Source: Gryganskiella cystojenkinii (Eukaryota; Mortierellomycota; Mortierellomycetes; Mortierellales; Mortierellaceae). Taken from it: a stretch of 57,189 bases of DNA. A program made the translations under genes and the position numbers. The DNA is taken from assembly GCA_015852425.1 (NCBI GenBank), contig JAAAIG010000149.1:1-57189 (forward strand), written 5' to 3'. Under the pieces are notes generated by a model that saw only the letters and a list, made by a program, of their open reading frames with translations, ran no database searches and was not told the origin of the DNA. This document shows positions 23,113-35,211 of the stretch, in pieces; positions within the stretch are counted from its first letter, which is position 1; each line of letters starts with the position of its first letter.

Positions 23113-26100
23113 TCAGAACTGAGCACTATATCCAACTTCAAGATCCCGAATCGTGTCCTCGCACGCTTTATCACCAGGGATGACCGTCACCGAGGACTCG
23201 CTAAAACCCTTGCTGAAAAACCTAGACGAGTTGTCAGACAAGTCCTCTTGCACAAACTCGTGCTGTTGCCTCCGCTTGTGAGAATAATGATGAGGGTCAA
23301 GATGCTCTTGTTGCGACTCGTCCGAATCCGAGTGCTCCTCGACCACATGCTCTTGTTCATGATGGAGATCGTGATCGTACGCATACTTATTGTTTACGTC
23401 TTGGCCAGCACCGATATCATAATTGTGGTACTCGCCGTCACTTTGGTGGTAATCATACTCTGTACTCTGACGACGGTACCCTCTAGTGTTCTCAGACGAA
23501 GGGGAAGAGTACTGGGCATCTTGATCCATCATATGAGACGACCGCTGTACTTGATGTTGTTGATGTTCTTCGTGGTAGTAAGGTCGCTCCCGATGAACAT
23601 GGAGATGAGGACCCCAAAGTAACTGCTCGATTGATCGGAACGCACTCGTTTGCAAGAACCTAGGCCCATACAACGCTCTCAGCAACTCGATCGAGACCTG
23701 TCCTGGATGACGAATGGACAACAAAAACGACATTTGCGAACTCGTTGGCATGGGAGGAGGGGGCGCCATGGGTTCCATTGCGGTTTCTGTCGAAGACTCA
23801 GTGGTGTCCTTCATTGCAGTTGAGTATCCTGAGGCTGCGGAGGATCGAACGAGGGATCGTAGATGGATTTGGAGATTGATGACCACGTTGAGTTGTTCTC
23901 GCATGCGGTGCAGCATCCGCGTGCATTCGTCTCGTGCTCTAGATTCCTCCGCAGGCCAAGGCTCCATCATGGTTGAACGGCGGAGTTGATTCAGGCCTGG
24001 AATCGAGCCTTGATGTGGGAGAATAGTTCCATCCTTCCACGGCTTGTAATCAGCGAGGTCGTATCCTTCTGAGAGTGCATGAGCTAAGCATACGTGCCAG
24101 AATTATAGAAAAAAAGTTATTTCATTGTCGGTGCTTTTCTCAAGTGCGATAAGAAATATCATGAGTGCGCAATCATGTACATACTCCAAAAAGACTTACC
24201 AGGAACAGCCGTTGCAGTACCACTCTTTCTTCTCGCAAGCTCATCATACTCGGCCTGGCTTGTACCAAGAGTCTGATCTTTCAGTTCCAACTCCGGCGAG
24301 GTCGGTGGCGACATCCAAGATGAGGATGATGAATCGGACAACGACGATGACAATGATGATGGCGATAGTGGTCGCTGGAACAGGGTATCAGATTCCTTGA
24401 GCATCGATCGAGCAGGGATGCGTAAGGCACCGATACGGGGAAGGGGTTTTCTGTTCAGAATCTTGCTCCTCATCGGCTTGTGAACTCCATCCGGAATCAT
24501 CTGTCGCTGTCGACGAATCTTTTCCTCTTCTTCCCAGAGTCCCTTCAACAACAGGCCCGCACTCGGATGCTGCATCACTATCTTTCTCGTCCTAAAGTCC
24601 GCGATAGTTCGTTGCGGACACTGTTGCTTTCGTTGATAGGTTTCGGCGACAGAAATAGGGACTTCTTGGTCAGAGGAAGAATGACGGTCGTTTGAGACTG
24701 TTTTCGTCTGTTGCTGTGCCATCTCTGACTTTGCTGTGCAGCCGCTGTTTTTCCGCCACTTTCTCCAGTTGATGACGGTGGACCGCGAGCTTGCATTCAG
24801 GACCGTCCATAGATCGAGCCAAGAGAGATCCACCCGGGTCTTCATCACGTCCCAAAAGTCGCGCATCGAACAGAGCTTGACGTACGGGGAGGGTGAAAGA
24901 GTCGAGGTCCAACGCATGGGGAAGTGGTGAACCTTTCTCCGTTTGTTCGACTCGAACCATCCAGAATGATCAAGTGCGGGATCGTTTCCAAGTGGACTTG
25001 TGAGTTCAATAGCGTCTTCAAACGATCGCTTGAGTGGTTTGATCGCAGGAGGAGGTTGGATGGGATGCTGAGGAGACAGGTTTTCCAACAACGAGACTGA
25101 AAAGGTGGGGTCTTGGCTGTCAGTTGATTCGATGGGGTTTGGTGGTGGTGATGGTACTGAGGTCACTGGCTCATGACGGTCAAGGTCGATATTGAGGTCT
25201 GCTCCCTCGGAGACCAAGGCTGATGTGGCAGAAAGCAGACTCAACGATGATGTGTCCAAGCTGCAAGGTTGTTCAGAATCGACGGTTGAAGCAGACTGGT
25301 GTTGTTGATGCTGAGCCCGATGTTGCGAAGTTTCGTGCTGTTGCTGGTGCTGATGGTCCTCGTGGTCGCTGTCGGGCTCTGGCAGTAAACTCCTCCGTTT
25401 CCGTGCAGGCCAACTGGACGGTCTCGAGGATGAGAGACGTCTCTCTGCAGTCAGGTGAGATGGTGAGCTTGCTCCATCGCCAAAGCTTAATTGCGTTCTT
25501 TGCCTTAACCTCTCTGTCTCTGGACTAGATCGATGCCCTTCGCCGCCAATAGACTCAAGCTCATCCACGCTCATTTTTCTCCGCTTGATCGATAACGGTC
25601 GGTGCTGTTCCTGGACCCGCTTCAGCTCTGGATCAGAATCGTCACTCTCTTGAGAGAAGAACCCTGTCCGTTCCTCCAAGGCGCCATCGTCCTCAATGTC
25701 GTCTGTGGCATCACATCGTTCTTGATAGTTCTCCCAAACACCGTTCCCAGAGATTGGCGCTTGTGGCTCTTCATCGATGTTATATGCACAGGGTATCCAG
25801 GAGGAGGAGGAGGAAGAGGAAGAGGTAGAGGAGACGAAAAGATGTGGTAGTGACGGTGGTGACATGGAAGTTGATTCTGGAAGTTCTTCGTTACTGTAAG
25901 TCGTGTGTGGGTAGACGAGGTGCGAGTGATAGTCGAGAAGCTGGCTCTGACAAGAAAGAGTTGATGTTGATTCCGGATCAGAGGCGTTGATTGTGGAAGA
26001 AGAAGAAAAGGGATTTCTTTTTGTTTCAAGATTGCTGTTGTTGTCCCCAATAGATGGAATGGGCAATTGTTCTCCTGTCAGTGTAGCATCGGATGATCGT

Positions 26101-27701
26101 AGTGGGCCTTGAGGCTCTTGTGACAATGTCGGTGTTGTTGAAGGAGGAGGGGGAGGGGGTAAGGAGGCTGAGGCGTTGGAACCGGACAGGCGATGGAGAT
26201 GGGTCAAGTGAAGAGTCGAATCGACAACCGTCGTTGTTGTTTTTGTTGATAATGGTGATATTGTTGTTGTTGGATCGGACAGGATCGCACCCTCTTCAGG
26301 ATGTGTTTCAACGCTCAAAGGAGGAGGACGAGGAGGGCTCTTGGGTAAGGTCGAAAAGGAGTTGTCGACGAGAGTGCTGCTGCTGCTGCAGGAGGCGGAT
26401 AGAGATTGAGCACTGGAGAACGATGACCAAGCGGTGGCGGAAGATGAGGAGAGAGAAGAAGAAGATGATGATGAAGACAGCCAGGATGAACGTTGTGAAG
26501 ACGGTGAGCAAGAGGGTGAACAGGACGAAGAGGAAGTGAAAGAAGAGGAAGAAAAAGGATCCGAGGAGAACATCGTTGGTGTGAATTCAAATTGGGACGA
26601 GGGTTGCAAACTCAAATTGAGATTTTGGGCTGAGGGAAGAGGAGGTCGGCCGATGGGATCGCCTTCAGGGAAACCTTGTTGCTGCTTTGGTTGCAGTTGC
26701 TCTTGTTTTTCTTGCTCTGTCACTGCTGTTGCTGTTGTGAGTGTTGTAGATGTTGATGATGGTGATTTCCTTGAAGACAACAAAGAGGAAAAAGAGGTAG
26801 CGAGATGTGAAGAAGATGAAAAGGGTGCTGGTGTGGCAGTAACATCAGACGACACGAACGAAAAAGAAAAAGACTGTGACAAAGAAGGAATGGTTGAAGG
26901 AGGACATGCATGTGCGGTGGCGACGGTAGTGACACGAGCAGCGGCACGATCAAGGCTTGTGCGACAAACACGACAACCCATCCCTTGTCTCTGACTGGTG
27001 CATCTGTCCGATTGAATACACGTTTGTGCTTGTGCGTCAACAACAAAAATATCCCTTGTGCTGTAGTTCATGTCAACAATAGCAGCTCTCTCCGCCTCTA
27101 CCCCTTCTTGCTCTTTTTTGACGCCACAGAAAATGGAAGAACTATAATCGTCTTCCGTGTCACCACTGCCACTACCATTGTTCATGCTCTTATCCTGCTT
27201 CGTGTCATGATGACAACAACAACATTCTTGGCGGGCTTTGTCCGCGGAACTTTTGCTGGACGAGACCAATGATGAAGAGAATGCAGGAAGAGAGGGCGGA
27301 GAAAACGATGCAGAAGAAGAAGAAAAGGAAGAGAAGGAAGAAGCTGCAGCTGCATCTTTTGATGCAGAAGCAACAGACTCAGCAACGGGAGGAAATGGAT
27401 CTGAGCCCAAGAGAGGAGGAGTGCATGTTGAGCGTGTGGTTGCAGTTGATGTCTTTGCTGTTGCTATTGCTCCTGCTGAAGCTGTTGTTTGTAATGGTGA
27501 TATTTCTACTGATAACGGCGATGAAGGTGATGAGAGTGATTGGGGAAAATTGATGGCTTTTTGGGCATTGCCATCATCACAGTGTTCCATAGTTGAGTTC
27601 GTTGATGCTGTTCCTACAGTCGTCTGAGGAAAATTGTTGTTCTCGGAGGCGGTGGTGGTTGTGTGAATGATCATGTTGTCGCACAAGACAGTGGTGGTCA
27701 T
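23113..27701 (-). CDS. Very large Ser-rich, probably nuclear protein of unknown function
   Basis: Two exons, 27701-24200 and 24083-23113, phase 1, giving 1490 aa. The donor is GTAAGT and the acceptor TATGCTTAG; the join reads TAVPAHALSEGYDLADYK. Residues 1-720 are almost entirely disordered (Ser, Thr, Pro and Gln runs). Bipartite-looking basic clusters (IKRRKMSVDE, ESNKRRKVHH) suggest nuclear location. A more ordered segment runs from about 900 to 1130 (CSMRDFWDVMKTRVDLSWLD, then HPSAGLLLKGLWEEEEKIRR). The C-terminal exon has a helical stretch (CTRMLHRMREQLNVVINLQI) and a His/Tyr/Glu-rich tail. I do not recognise a domain. The unbroken 3.5-kb exon in a genome with many short introns shows selection against stops, so the gene is real. 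A regulator or scaffold role is only a guess. Confidence 0.75.
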
Positions 27702-30037
27702 GGACTAGGGGGAGACAGATAGACGCGAATTTCTTTTAAGGACGACAGATAGAAAAAAGGAAGAGAAGGAGGCGGGTAAGCAAAAAGAGAGAACTTTGAC
27801 GTGATACCAGGGGCAGTAAGCAAAGTGGAGGAACATAAAATAAAAGAGAGTTTATAATATTACCGAAGACAGAAATAAGTAGGGAGTAGAAGAAGGCACA
27901 GCTGGTGAGGAACACCAAACGAGTGCGAACCTGAAAAAGAGTGATTGGCGACCTCGGCGTTTGAAAGCGGGCTGAGGATGGACGAGTGAATGAACGATGT
28001 TGATGGGGAGAAAAGAAAATGGATGAAATCAATTCGATTGATTGGAAGCAAAAAAAAAAACTTCGCCAGCGTTCGCGTACTCTTCGTGTCGTGTGCGTGA
28101 ATGTTTGTTTGTGAGTACGAGTGGGGGTCGAGTGGTGCCGAGATGAAAAGGGATAAAAGAAAAAAAGTAGTGGGCAGGGAGGCAGGGAGGAAGTTGAAGG
28201 AGTTTTTGTGCAAATCCAAGGATATGAAAAGAGAATGGCTGATGAAATAAAGAAAAGAGAAAGAGAGAGAGATGTGCGTGCGTTCGTGGGGGTTGATTTG
28301 TTTTATTTATGTTCGTGCATGGGTCCCTTGCTCTGTTTATGGTTTTTTTGCATTGCATTGGGGTCTGGTCCCTGTGAGTGGTCTCTTTTTTGTTTTTTTG
28401 TTTGCTCTCATGTCATTTTTTGTTTGTTTTGGATCACCTTCATCCCCGAACACAAAACCGTATTTTTTTTTTCGATCCCCAGAAAAAAACGAAACGAAAC
28501 GAATGAACAATGCCTTGGGACCAGAGCAAAAGAAAGTCTGGGGATGGAAAAAAAAAGAAAAAAAAAAAAAATGCGGAACAGGGAAAGGCGCGGTTGACCT
28601 TTGGGGTTTGGATATTCCATGGTTGTTGGCAATCACACCCTCAATTGCCTAGAAACAAGGAGACAGAACCGACAGAAAGGGAACAGGGTTTCTGATTCCG
28701 GCGGGAAGAGGGGAAGAGAAGGTGGGGGGAAGCATGAGATACGCAAGGCTGACCCGATCGTGTGCAAAATATTTGATGCAGGGGAATCAACAAAAAGGAA
28801 TCGACAAGTCAAACAAGAAGTGGAGAGGAGTTGTTGCGGTGCAGACGCCCAAAGGATACATGACTCTGCAATGCATGATCTAAGAAAATGGAAATCATCA
28901 GGTCAAAAGAAAAGAAAAAAAGGGTGCAGAGAACGAGGGCGATAGAACCCAAGGGGAGAGAGAAGACATGCAGAGGAAGCAACAACCGGGAAGAGAAGAT
29001 ACGAGACAATCTTGTATTCTTTTTTTGAGAAAAAGTTCCTCTCTGCTGGACTCTTCGTGAAAGAGACTTTTGAGTTGAGAACAGAGAAGAGCTGACACTC
29101 GACAAAGCGACCCTTGGCATATGTTTTTTTATTGATTCCGTCGGAGGTTTTCTCTACGGATGCACAGACGTTCATAACCACACTTAGTTTGTGATTGCTC
29201 TTTGCTTTGCACATCTGTGTTTATTTTTCTCTCATTCTCTCTAGACCATTACAAATTGATACACGTTTGCAGGTAAAGAAATCGTGCAGGTGCAGACACC
29301 ATTCGGGTCCAGTCGAGTCCAACCGATTGGAGAGAAGGCACTGAAAAAAGAGAGTTCGAGAGCAAGAGGTTTCCTGTGTGACGACCCGACGAAACCAGAT
29401 CCTCAATTTTAACCCAAAATGCAGATAATGCTGTAGTCTAAAGTCAGGGTCGGGAAGGTAGGGACGACTGTAACTAAATTCATAGCAAATCCTTCAGAGC
29501 AATCGCTTGAAACTCTGAAGTTGGTGTCGAAAGATGAACCAGCTAACCTGTGCAAGAGTTCTTCTCGTGTTGGCGTTGACAGTAGGCAAAGGTCAAATTA
29601 AAACAGATGATGTACGCCGTCCAAGGAGCAACGCTAAATGGCTGAAAACACGCCAACGAGGGAAAAAAAAGTTTGAGAGCGCTCAACAAGAGAGCAAGCG
29701 GACAAGGGCAACAACAGTTACAAGATAACGAGAGCGAGCGGCGAGTACTGTATTGTGCAAAGGACTGAAAGCCCAAAAGCGCGGCTTTTTTGTTCAGCCT
29801 CCTCGAAAAAAAAATCTATTTTTGATTTTCCAAGATTTTCGGGACACAGCCGCAACCAGTACTTCTCCACAGAACTCCCCTACCCCTTCATTCATCATCA
29901 TTCCTTTTTTTTGCAGCGTACACATTCTTCATTCTGTTTACATTCTACATCATCAAACGCCAACATTATCCTCTTGACCTTGGTTGTTCATTCCTATCAA
30001 TTCTTACTTTTGTGAATTTGAGTTTATTTGCGACGAA
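27702..30037. other. 2.3-kb divergent promoter region
   Basis: Lies between the divergent large Ser-rich gene and the Sel1 gene. It contains purine/pyrimidine tracts and poly-A runs. A 64-codon frame at 29534-29728 begins with a hydrophobic signal-like stretch and becomes very basic, but lacks other support. No RNA gene is seen. Confidence 0.5.
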
Positions 30038-32382
30038 ATGGATTTCAAAGCAGAGTACACATCTCCACCTGCTCGGCACACGGTCCCGGCAACACACGAG
30101 TCTTCCGGCTTTGCAAGAAAATCGAAGTAATTTATTTCAAACCCCTTTCTTTCTCTATTATTTCGTTATTATCTGAAACAAAGGCGATGGACGTTGAGTA
30201 CTCTGCCGTCAACATTGGTGTCTTCTCCTGGTCCTTTTTTTTTTAAAAAAAAAAACTTCCCCTATCGACCTTAGTTCCCCGAGCAATGTGGACGATCTTG
30301 CTATCGAGGGTCTCTCGATCAGTCAAACATTCCCACCGAGTCAGTACCATGTCCCACAATCGGAACAATTTCATCCGCGCTATTTCCCGCCTCCGCCACC
30401 AATTCAACAGCAACAGCAGCATCAACAACAACAACAGCCACCCCATCCCAATGTTCAACTGCCTCCTCTTCAGCCCAGGCCACCAAGAAGTCACGAGTGG
30501 GATTTGTATCAACATCATCAACACCAGAAGGCTGAATTTCAGCAAGACCAAAATGAGCAGCTTCTACAGCAGGAGTACCAGAACCAGCACACATACACAC
30601 AGCCACCACACGGTAGCCAATATATCCCATCGCAAAAACATTATCAACAACAGGATAATCACCCGTATGCACCTCCAAAAACGGATCCACGACCCGTGGT
30701 TATCATTGGCAATAGTCAAGCCAATCCAAAGGTCATGACGACTATCACCGCCACCATCGATGACAGCGGTGAAGGTGGCAGCCGGTCTCTTTCCTTTGAG
30801 GAGGCCAGAAAAGTCCCTAAGAAAAAGACCTCGCAACAACTCTCACCCGCCATGGCGGCCAAAATTCTGACCCCAGCCCAGCAACGCGAGGCTGAGGCGG
30901 ATGCGTATATCCAACGTGCGATCGAGCTCCATGAGGACAATCAGTTAGAGGAGGCGACATATTATTTCCGACTCGCGGCTCAGAGTGAAAATCCTGTGGG
31001 TCAGCTCATGTATGGGCTGTCGCTTCGTCATGGATGGGTAGGTTGAAAATAATAATGATGAAGAAACACGCCACCTACTCTGCATGATGTTTCATTTTTT
31101 TTCCCGAACAATTTGCAGAGCAATTGGTACTAACCGAGTAGGAGCTTTCCTAAATCGTCTGCATATTTTTAGGGTTGTAAAGCGAATCCCAAGGATGCCT
31201 TGTTTTACCTTCAACGCGCCGCCGAGTATGCGATGAGTGAGCTAAAAGAGTTGAACCCTTCAACATCGGCCAACGTTCGTGTCCTTCAGCAGCATGCGTC
31301 TCGACATCAGCAACGACCGCCGCAGCAGCAGCAGCAGCAACAGCAACAACCTATCGGATCATCAGGTCATAATAATCTGGCCCTTCAATCACAACCCCTG
31401 TCGCCTACTTATGCGCCACCCTCCCCAACACATGGGACGTCGGCATTGAAGCGTATGAACACTGTGGCGAGGAAATCAGCGACTGTGACCGCGCGCAAGG
31501 AACTCGTTTTGGCCCTGTACGAATTGGGCATGTCCTTCCTGAAGGGTTGGGGTGTCGCCAAGGACAAGGTTATTGCGTTCAACTACTTTAAACTTGCCGC
31601 TGATTTGGTAGCTATCCTCAATTAGAGATGAAATGCTTGATTTTTTTTTTTTTTTTTGNNNNNNNNNNCGAGAGACTTCGTGTTAACAGACTCTATATTC
31701 TCATATCTAGGGCGATCCTGATTCTCAAAACGAGACAGCCCAGTGCTTTTTGGACGGTATAGGAACAGAAAAGAATAACTTTGAGGCAGCACGATATTTC
31801 CGAATGGCTTCTGCTCAAGGTGCCTCTCAGTTGGGTAACTCTTGGATTTTCAAGCCTAAATACGACCAATATTGCGAGACTTTTGCAGTGAACGAGGCTG
31901 CAGCCTCGGCAGCTCGCAAGCAAGGGCAAAAGATCCTGTCAGGGGCAGGAGGACTATTGTCGCCCACGTCTCCTACAGGGCCTATGTCCTCGATCGCCAT
32001 GGGACTCGCAGCGGCGACCGCTGGTGCAGTTGCACCCTCGGCACAAATGGCGTCGTCTCTCCCATCAAAATCTTGGATGCCCTCACTTGGCTATCATCAC
32101 CCTAACCAGAGTATTGGTCAGGGTATGCCTCCGACACCAACCGGACTGACCGGGAAAGCGGACGTTCGGCCCAATCGACCCTATAGTATTGCGGGTGACT
32201 TGATCTCGTCGAGTCAATTGGACTTGAAGATAAAGCAGGCAGAGCAATTGACGCATCAGACGGTGCTGCCCTTCTTGAATGGGCAGGCACCACAGCCATC
32301 AGAGTTGGGAGGAAAGAAGAAGCATAGGTGGAGTCTATTCCCTCATCATGGCCATCGTAAGACTCCTTCGGCTGGATACTAG
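30038..32382 (+). CDS. Sel1-repeat protein, Nif1/Dsf2-like
   Basis: Four exons, 30038-30126, 30275-31037, 31173-31607 and 31711-32382, giving 652 aa. The first exon is supported by phase: its last two bases plus T at 30275 give Asn and a continuous frame. After a Gln/Pro/His-rich disordered N-terminus, Sel1-type helical repeats run from about 225. Examples are EEATYYFRLAAQSENPVGQL, GCKANPKDALFYLQRAAEYA, VLALYELGMSFLKGWGVAKD and a last one with CFLDGIGTEKNNFEAARYF, closing with GNSWIFKPKY. This repeat order and the GNSW motif recall S. pombe Nif1 and yeast Dsf2, linked to cell-cycle/morphology control; Sel1 proteins act as adaptors. A poly-Gln run lies near 31320. The third intron contains an assembly gap but its splice sites are intact. 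AATAAA follows at 32413. Confidence 0.82.
31659..31668. other. Assembly gap inside an intron
   Basis: Ten N following a run of 17 T. The true length is unknown. It lies within intron 3 of the Sel1-repeat gene and does not affect the coding frame. Confidence 0.95.
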
Positions 32383-32903
32383 AGGTTATATATATCGACA
32401 TAGGGTCTAAACAATAAACATACAAAAGGATCAGATAGGCTGTCTCTTAGCATGAATTCGAAGTGCCTCTTCGGGTACATGCCCACAATCCTTATCAGAT
32501 TAGAGAACAAAAATGGCATCGGCTGGTCTGCTCAACGGTGGCGTGGGACAGTTGACCAAAGAAAAAAAGAGTGGATCGGGGCAACCCTTTTTCGACCTTT
32601 CAATTTTTCAGGGCACAAAAAAGTCACAAAAAAAAGTGGGCTGACAACGAAATCAATCAGGCCACAAAAAGTACCCACCCACTGCTCTTGCAAGGCTCTG
32701 TTCCTCCTTTTTGCTGTTTTTCTGTGCGATCGATCTGCGCACTGTCAGCCAAACCCGTTTTTTTATCTTTCCCAGGGACCTGTCCTTCACCAATCTTCTT
32801 CGATTGACCCTCTTTTTTTTTTTTCTTCTTTCGTTTACATTCCATTCTTTTCTCCTCATCAACCCCCCTTTGTTGGCATCGACGCTGATCACATCTCACC
32901 ATC
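32383..32903. other. Intergenic spacer between Sel1 gene and sterol desaturase
   Basis: Holds AATAAA at 32413-32418 (poly(A) signal for the Sel1 gene) and a CT-rich leader just before the desaturase ATG, typical of highly expressed genes here. No gene is visible. Confidence 0.6.
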
Positions 32904-34576
32904 ATGGACTTTGTTCTCGAGGTGACCGACGAGTACTTGCTCAACTCGCTCTACCCTCGCTTTCCCGCCATCCCCATCCCTGATCTCGTTGCTGGTCTCG
33001 CCGCCATCCCTTCCTGGACTGATTTCCAGACCCAACTCGCCTCATCTGCATCCCCTCTACAGGCCATCACCTCGACTCTCTCCAATGTCATCTCTTCCAC
33101 CTTCCTTGCCTCAGAGTTGACTCTCTCAAATCTCCCACATGATAACTTTATCCGTCAAGTCCTCTCCTTGTTGACACTCACATACATCGGTGCGTTGGTT
33201 ATGTACTTTGCCTTCGCTACCACCTCCTACTTCTTGGTCTTTGACAAGGCTCATCAAAAGCATCCCAAATACCTCAAGAACCAGGTCAAGCTCGAGATCC
33301 AAATGTCGATGAAAGCCCTCCCTGGTATCGCAGTTATGACCTTGCCCTGGTTCCTGGGTGAGGTCCGCGGCTGGAGTCGTCTGTACAACCATATCCATCT
33401 CAGAGACAGCATCCTGGCCGCTTCGAAGGTGACTGCAACCTACAACGCTCCTGCTTCCTCGATCCAGGAGACGTTCGCTGCTGTCATGTCCTCCAACACG
33501 GGCTTTAACGCGACCGCTGCCGCTGCCGAGGCTGCAGCTGCCTCTATTGCTGCTGCTCAGGCCGCTGCGGATGCCACGATCGCTGCTCGCGCTGCTTACT
33601 TTGGACCCTTGGCCCCCTTGGTCGCTCCCTTCATGGACGGCTGGGGTTATGTCGCCTTCACCATTGCTGCCTTCTTATTTTTCACTGACTTTGGTATCTA
33701 CTGGATCCATCGTTGGTTGCACCACCCCCTTATCTACAAGCGTCTTCACAAGGTAAAGATCACACTCGTTGCCATTGTTGCTTCGTACTTTTTTCCAGTT
33801 GATTGTCTCTTTTAGTAGCTACTCTTGAAACTCAGGACGGCATCATCCCAAGATCTAGACTAAGAAAACAGGGCAAAATTAACAACATGAACAAAGCGGA
33901 AACGCGTACGACTCAGTGACAACGTGGAAACAGTAAACATGTGTATTTTATGCACAGTTAACGGCCTGATCGTCATACTTGGGGACACAAGGATTTTCGT
34001 TTCGAAAAAAAAACGTGGACTGGTGCTCTCGACACCCAAAGGCAGAATGACAGTCCACATACGTTCCTCGGATACTAACCTATATTTTTTATTGTTCCTA
34101 TCTAGCCTCACCACAAGTGGATCGTTCCTACGCCTTTCTCCTCCCATGCTTTCCATTTCATGGACGGATACTCCCAGTCGGTTCCCTACCACTTGTTTGT
34201 GTACCTGGTCCCGATGCACCAATTTGTCTACCTTGGTATGTTCACATTCGTGAACTTCTGGTCGGTCTTGATCCACGATGGCGAGTACCTTGTCTCACAC
34301 CCGGCGATCAACTCTGCCGCCCATCACTCTGTGCATCACTTATACTTTAACTACAACTATGGACAGTACTTCACTCTCTGGGATCGTGTCGGAGGCTCTT
34401 ACCGCAAACCCAGTGAAGAGCAGTACAACGCCAAGGTCCGCATGGACCAGTCTACATGGAAGAAGCAGGCTAAGGAAGTCGATGCATTTGATGAGTTTGG
34501 TAAACCCACGGAGGCCTCGGACGCGAGCATGAAGGACAAGAACTTTCAACAAAAGAAGGCCACCAAGGTCTTGTAA
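32904..34576 (+). CDS. ERG3: C-5 sterol desaturase
   Basis: Two exons, 32904-33752 and 34106-34576, phase 0, giving 439 aa. It belongs to the fatty acid hydroxylase/sterol desaturase superfamily, introducing the C5-C6 double bond in ergosterol synthesis at the ER. The three His clusters that bind the di-iron centre are present: HRWLHH, HKPHHKW and HHSVHHLYFNYNYG. The intron splits the second cluster between HK and PHH. TM stretches include LTLTYIGALVMYFAFA and GYVAFTIAAFLFFTDFGIYW. Oddities are an Ala-rich insert of about 40 residues (about 192-235) before the last TM pair, not usual in ERG3, and an N-terminus longer than yeast Erg3. The start ATG follows a CT-rich leader in good context (CACCATCATGG). 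Strong codon bias suggests high expression. Confidence 0.92.
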
Positions 34577-34731
34577 AGCTTTGAGAGGATGTTGAAAAAA
34601 AGCACAATAGCATATTATACAAAGAGAAACTTAAAAAAAAACATATATCCCCCACTACCTCATAGAATTAACATCAAAATATTTGTTTTAGCATCCATAC
34701 GAAACGAACGAGTGTAGTGGATGTTTTTGTT

Positions 34732-34772
<41 letters not shown>

Positions 34773-35211
34773 AATTTGGTGGCAGGATCAAAAGTCTGTC
34801 CAATGGTAATATCTCTGCTGGATAGACGGTTCGTGGTAGTGCCTGCTCCACTGCTTTCAACTTTTCATTCTTGTGAGCATCCTTCCTCTTCCTCTTTTTG
34901 TGTTTCAGATCATTTTGCTCCGGTAATCTTTTGCTTCGAAATCCCAATTTTGTCCATCCGTTTTTGGACCATCGGGCAAGGTCGCACAACATTACTATAT
35001 CGTTTAGTTGTTTCCGTGGGCGAAGATCAGACTTGTGCGGAAGACATATGGAGAAAGAAACGAACTTTGAGAGAAAAAGCGTCATTTCGAATGTGGGCGA
35101 ACTGATTCACTCTTCACCCTTTCTTCCTCATTCTTTTTTCGATTTCTCTTTCTTTCCGCCTTTTCTACCCCTCTTTTCTCTCTTTTTCTTTCTCTCGACA
35201 ATACGCTAGTC
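34577..35211. other. Intergenic with GTT microsatellite
   Basis: Contains a (GTT)n microsatellite at about 34732-34767 just after the desaturase 3' end and a long CT-rich leader (35105-35205) preceding the monooxygenase start. No gene is visible. Confidence 0.6.

Noticed and set aside
26434..27627. Long plus-strand frames rich in Glu/Lys opposite the large Ser-rich gene
   Set aside because: They mirror Ser/Pro/Leu-rich codons of the minus-strand exon (GAA/GGA versus TTC/TCC) and have no start context, splice sites or recognisable domain.
29534..29728. 64-codon frame with a signal-peptide-like start and basic tail
   Set aside because: Short, not supported by promoter, splice sites or relatives; chance is likely in a 2.3-kb spacer.
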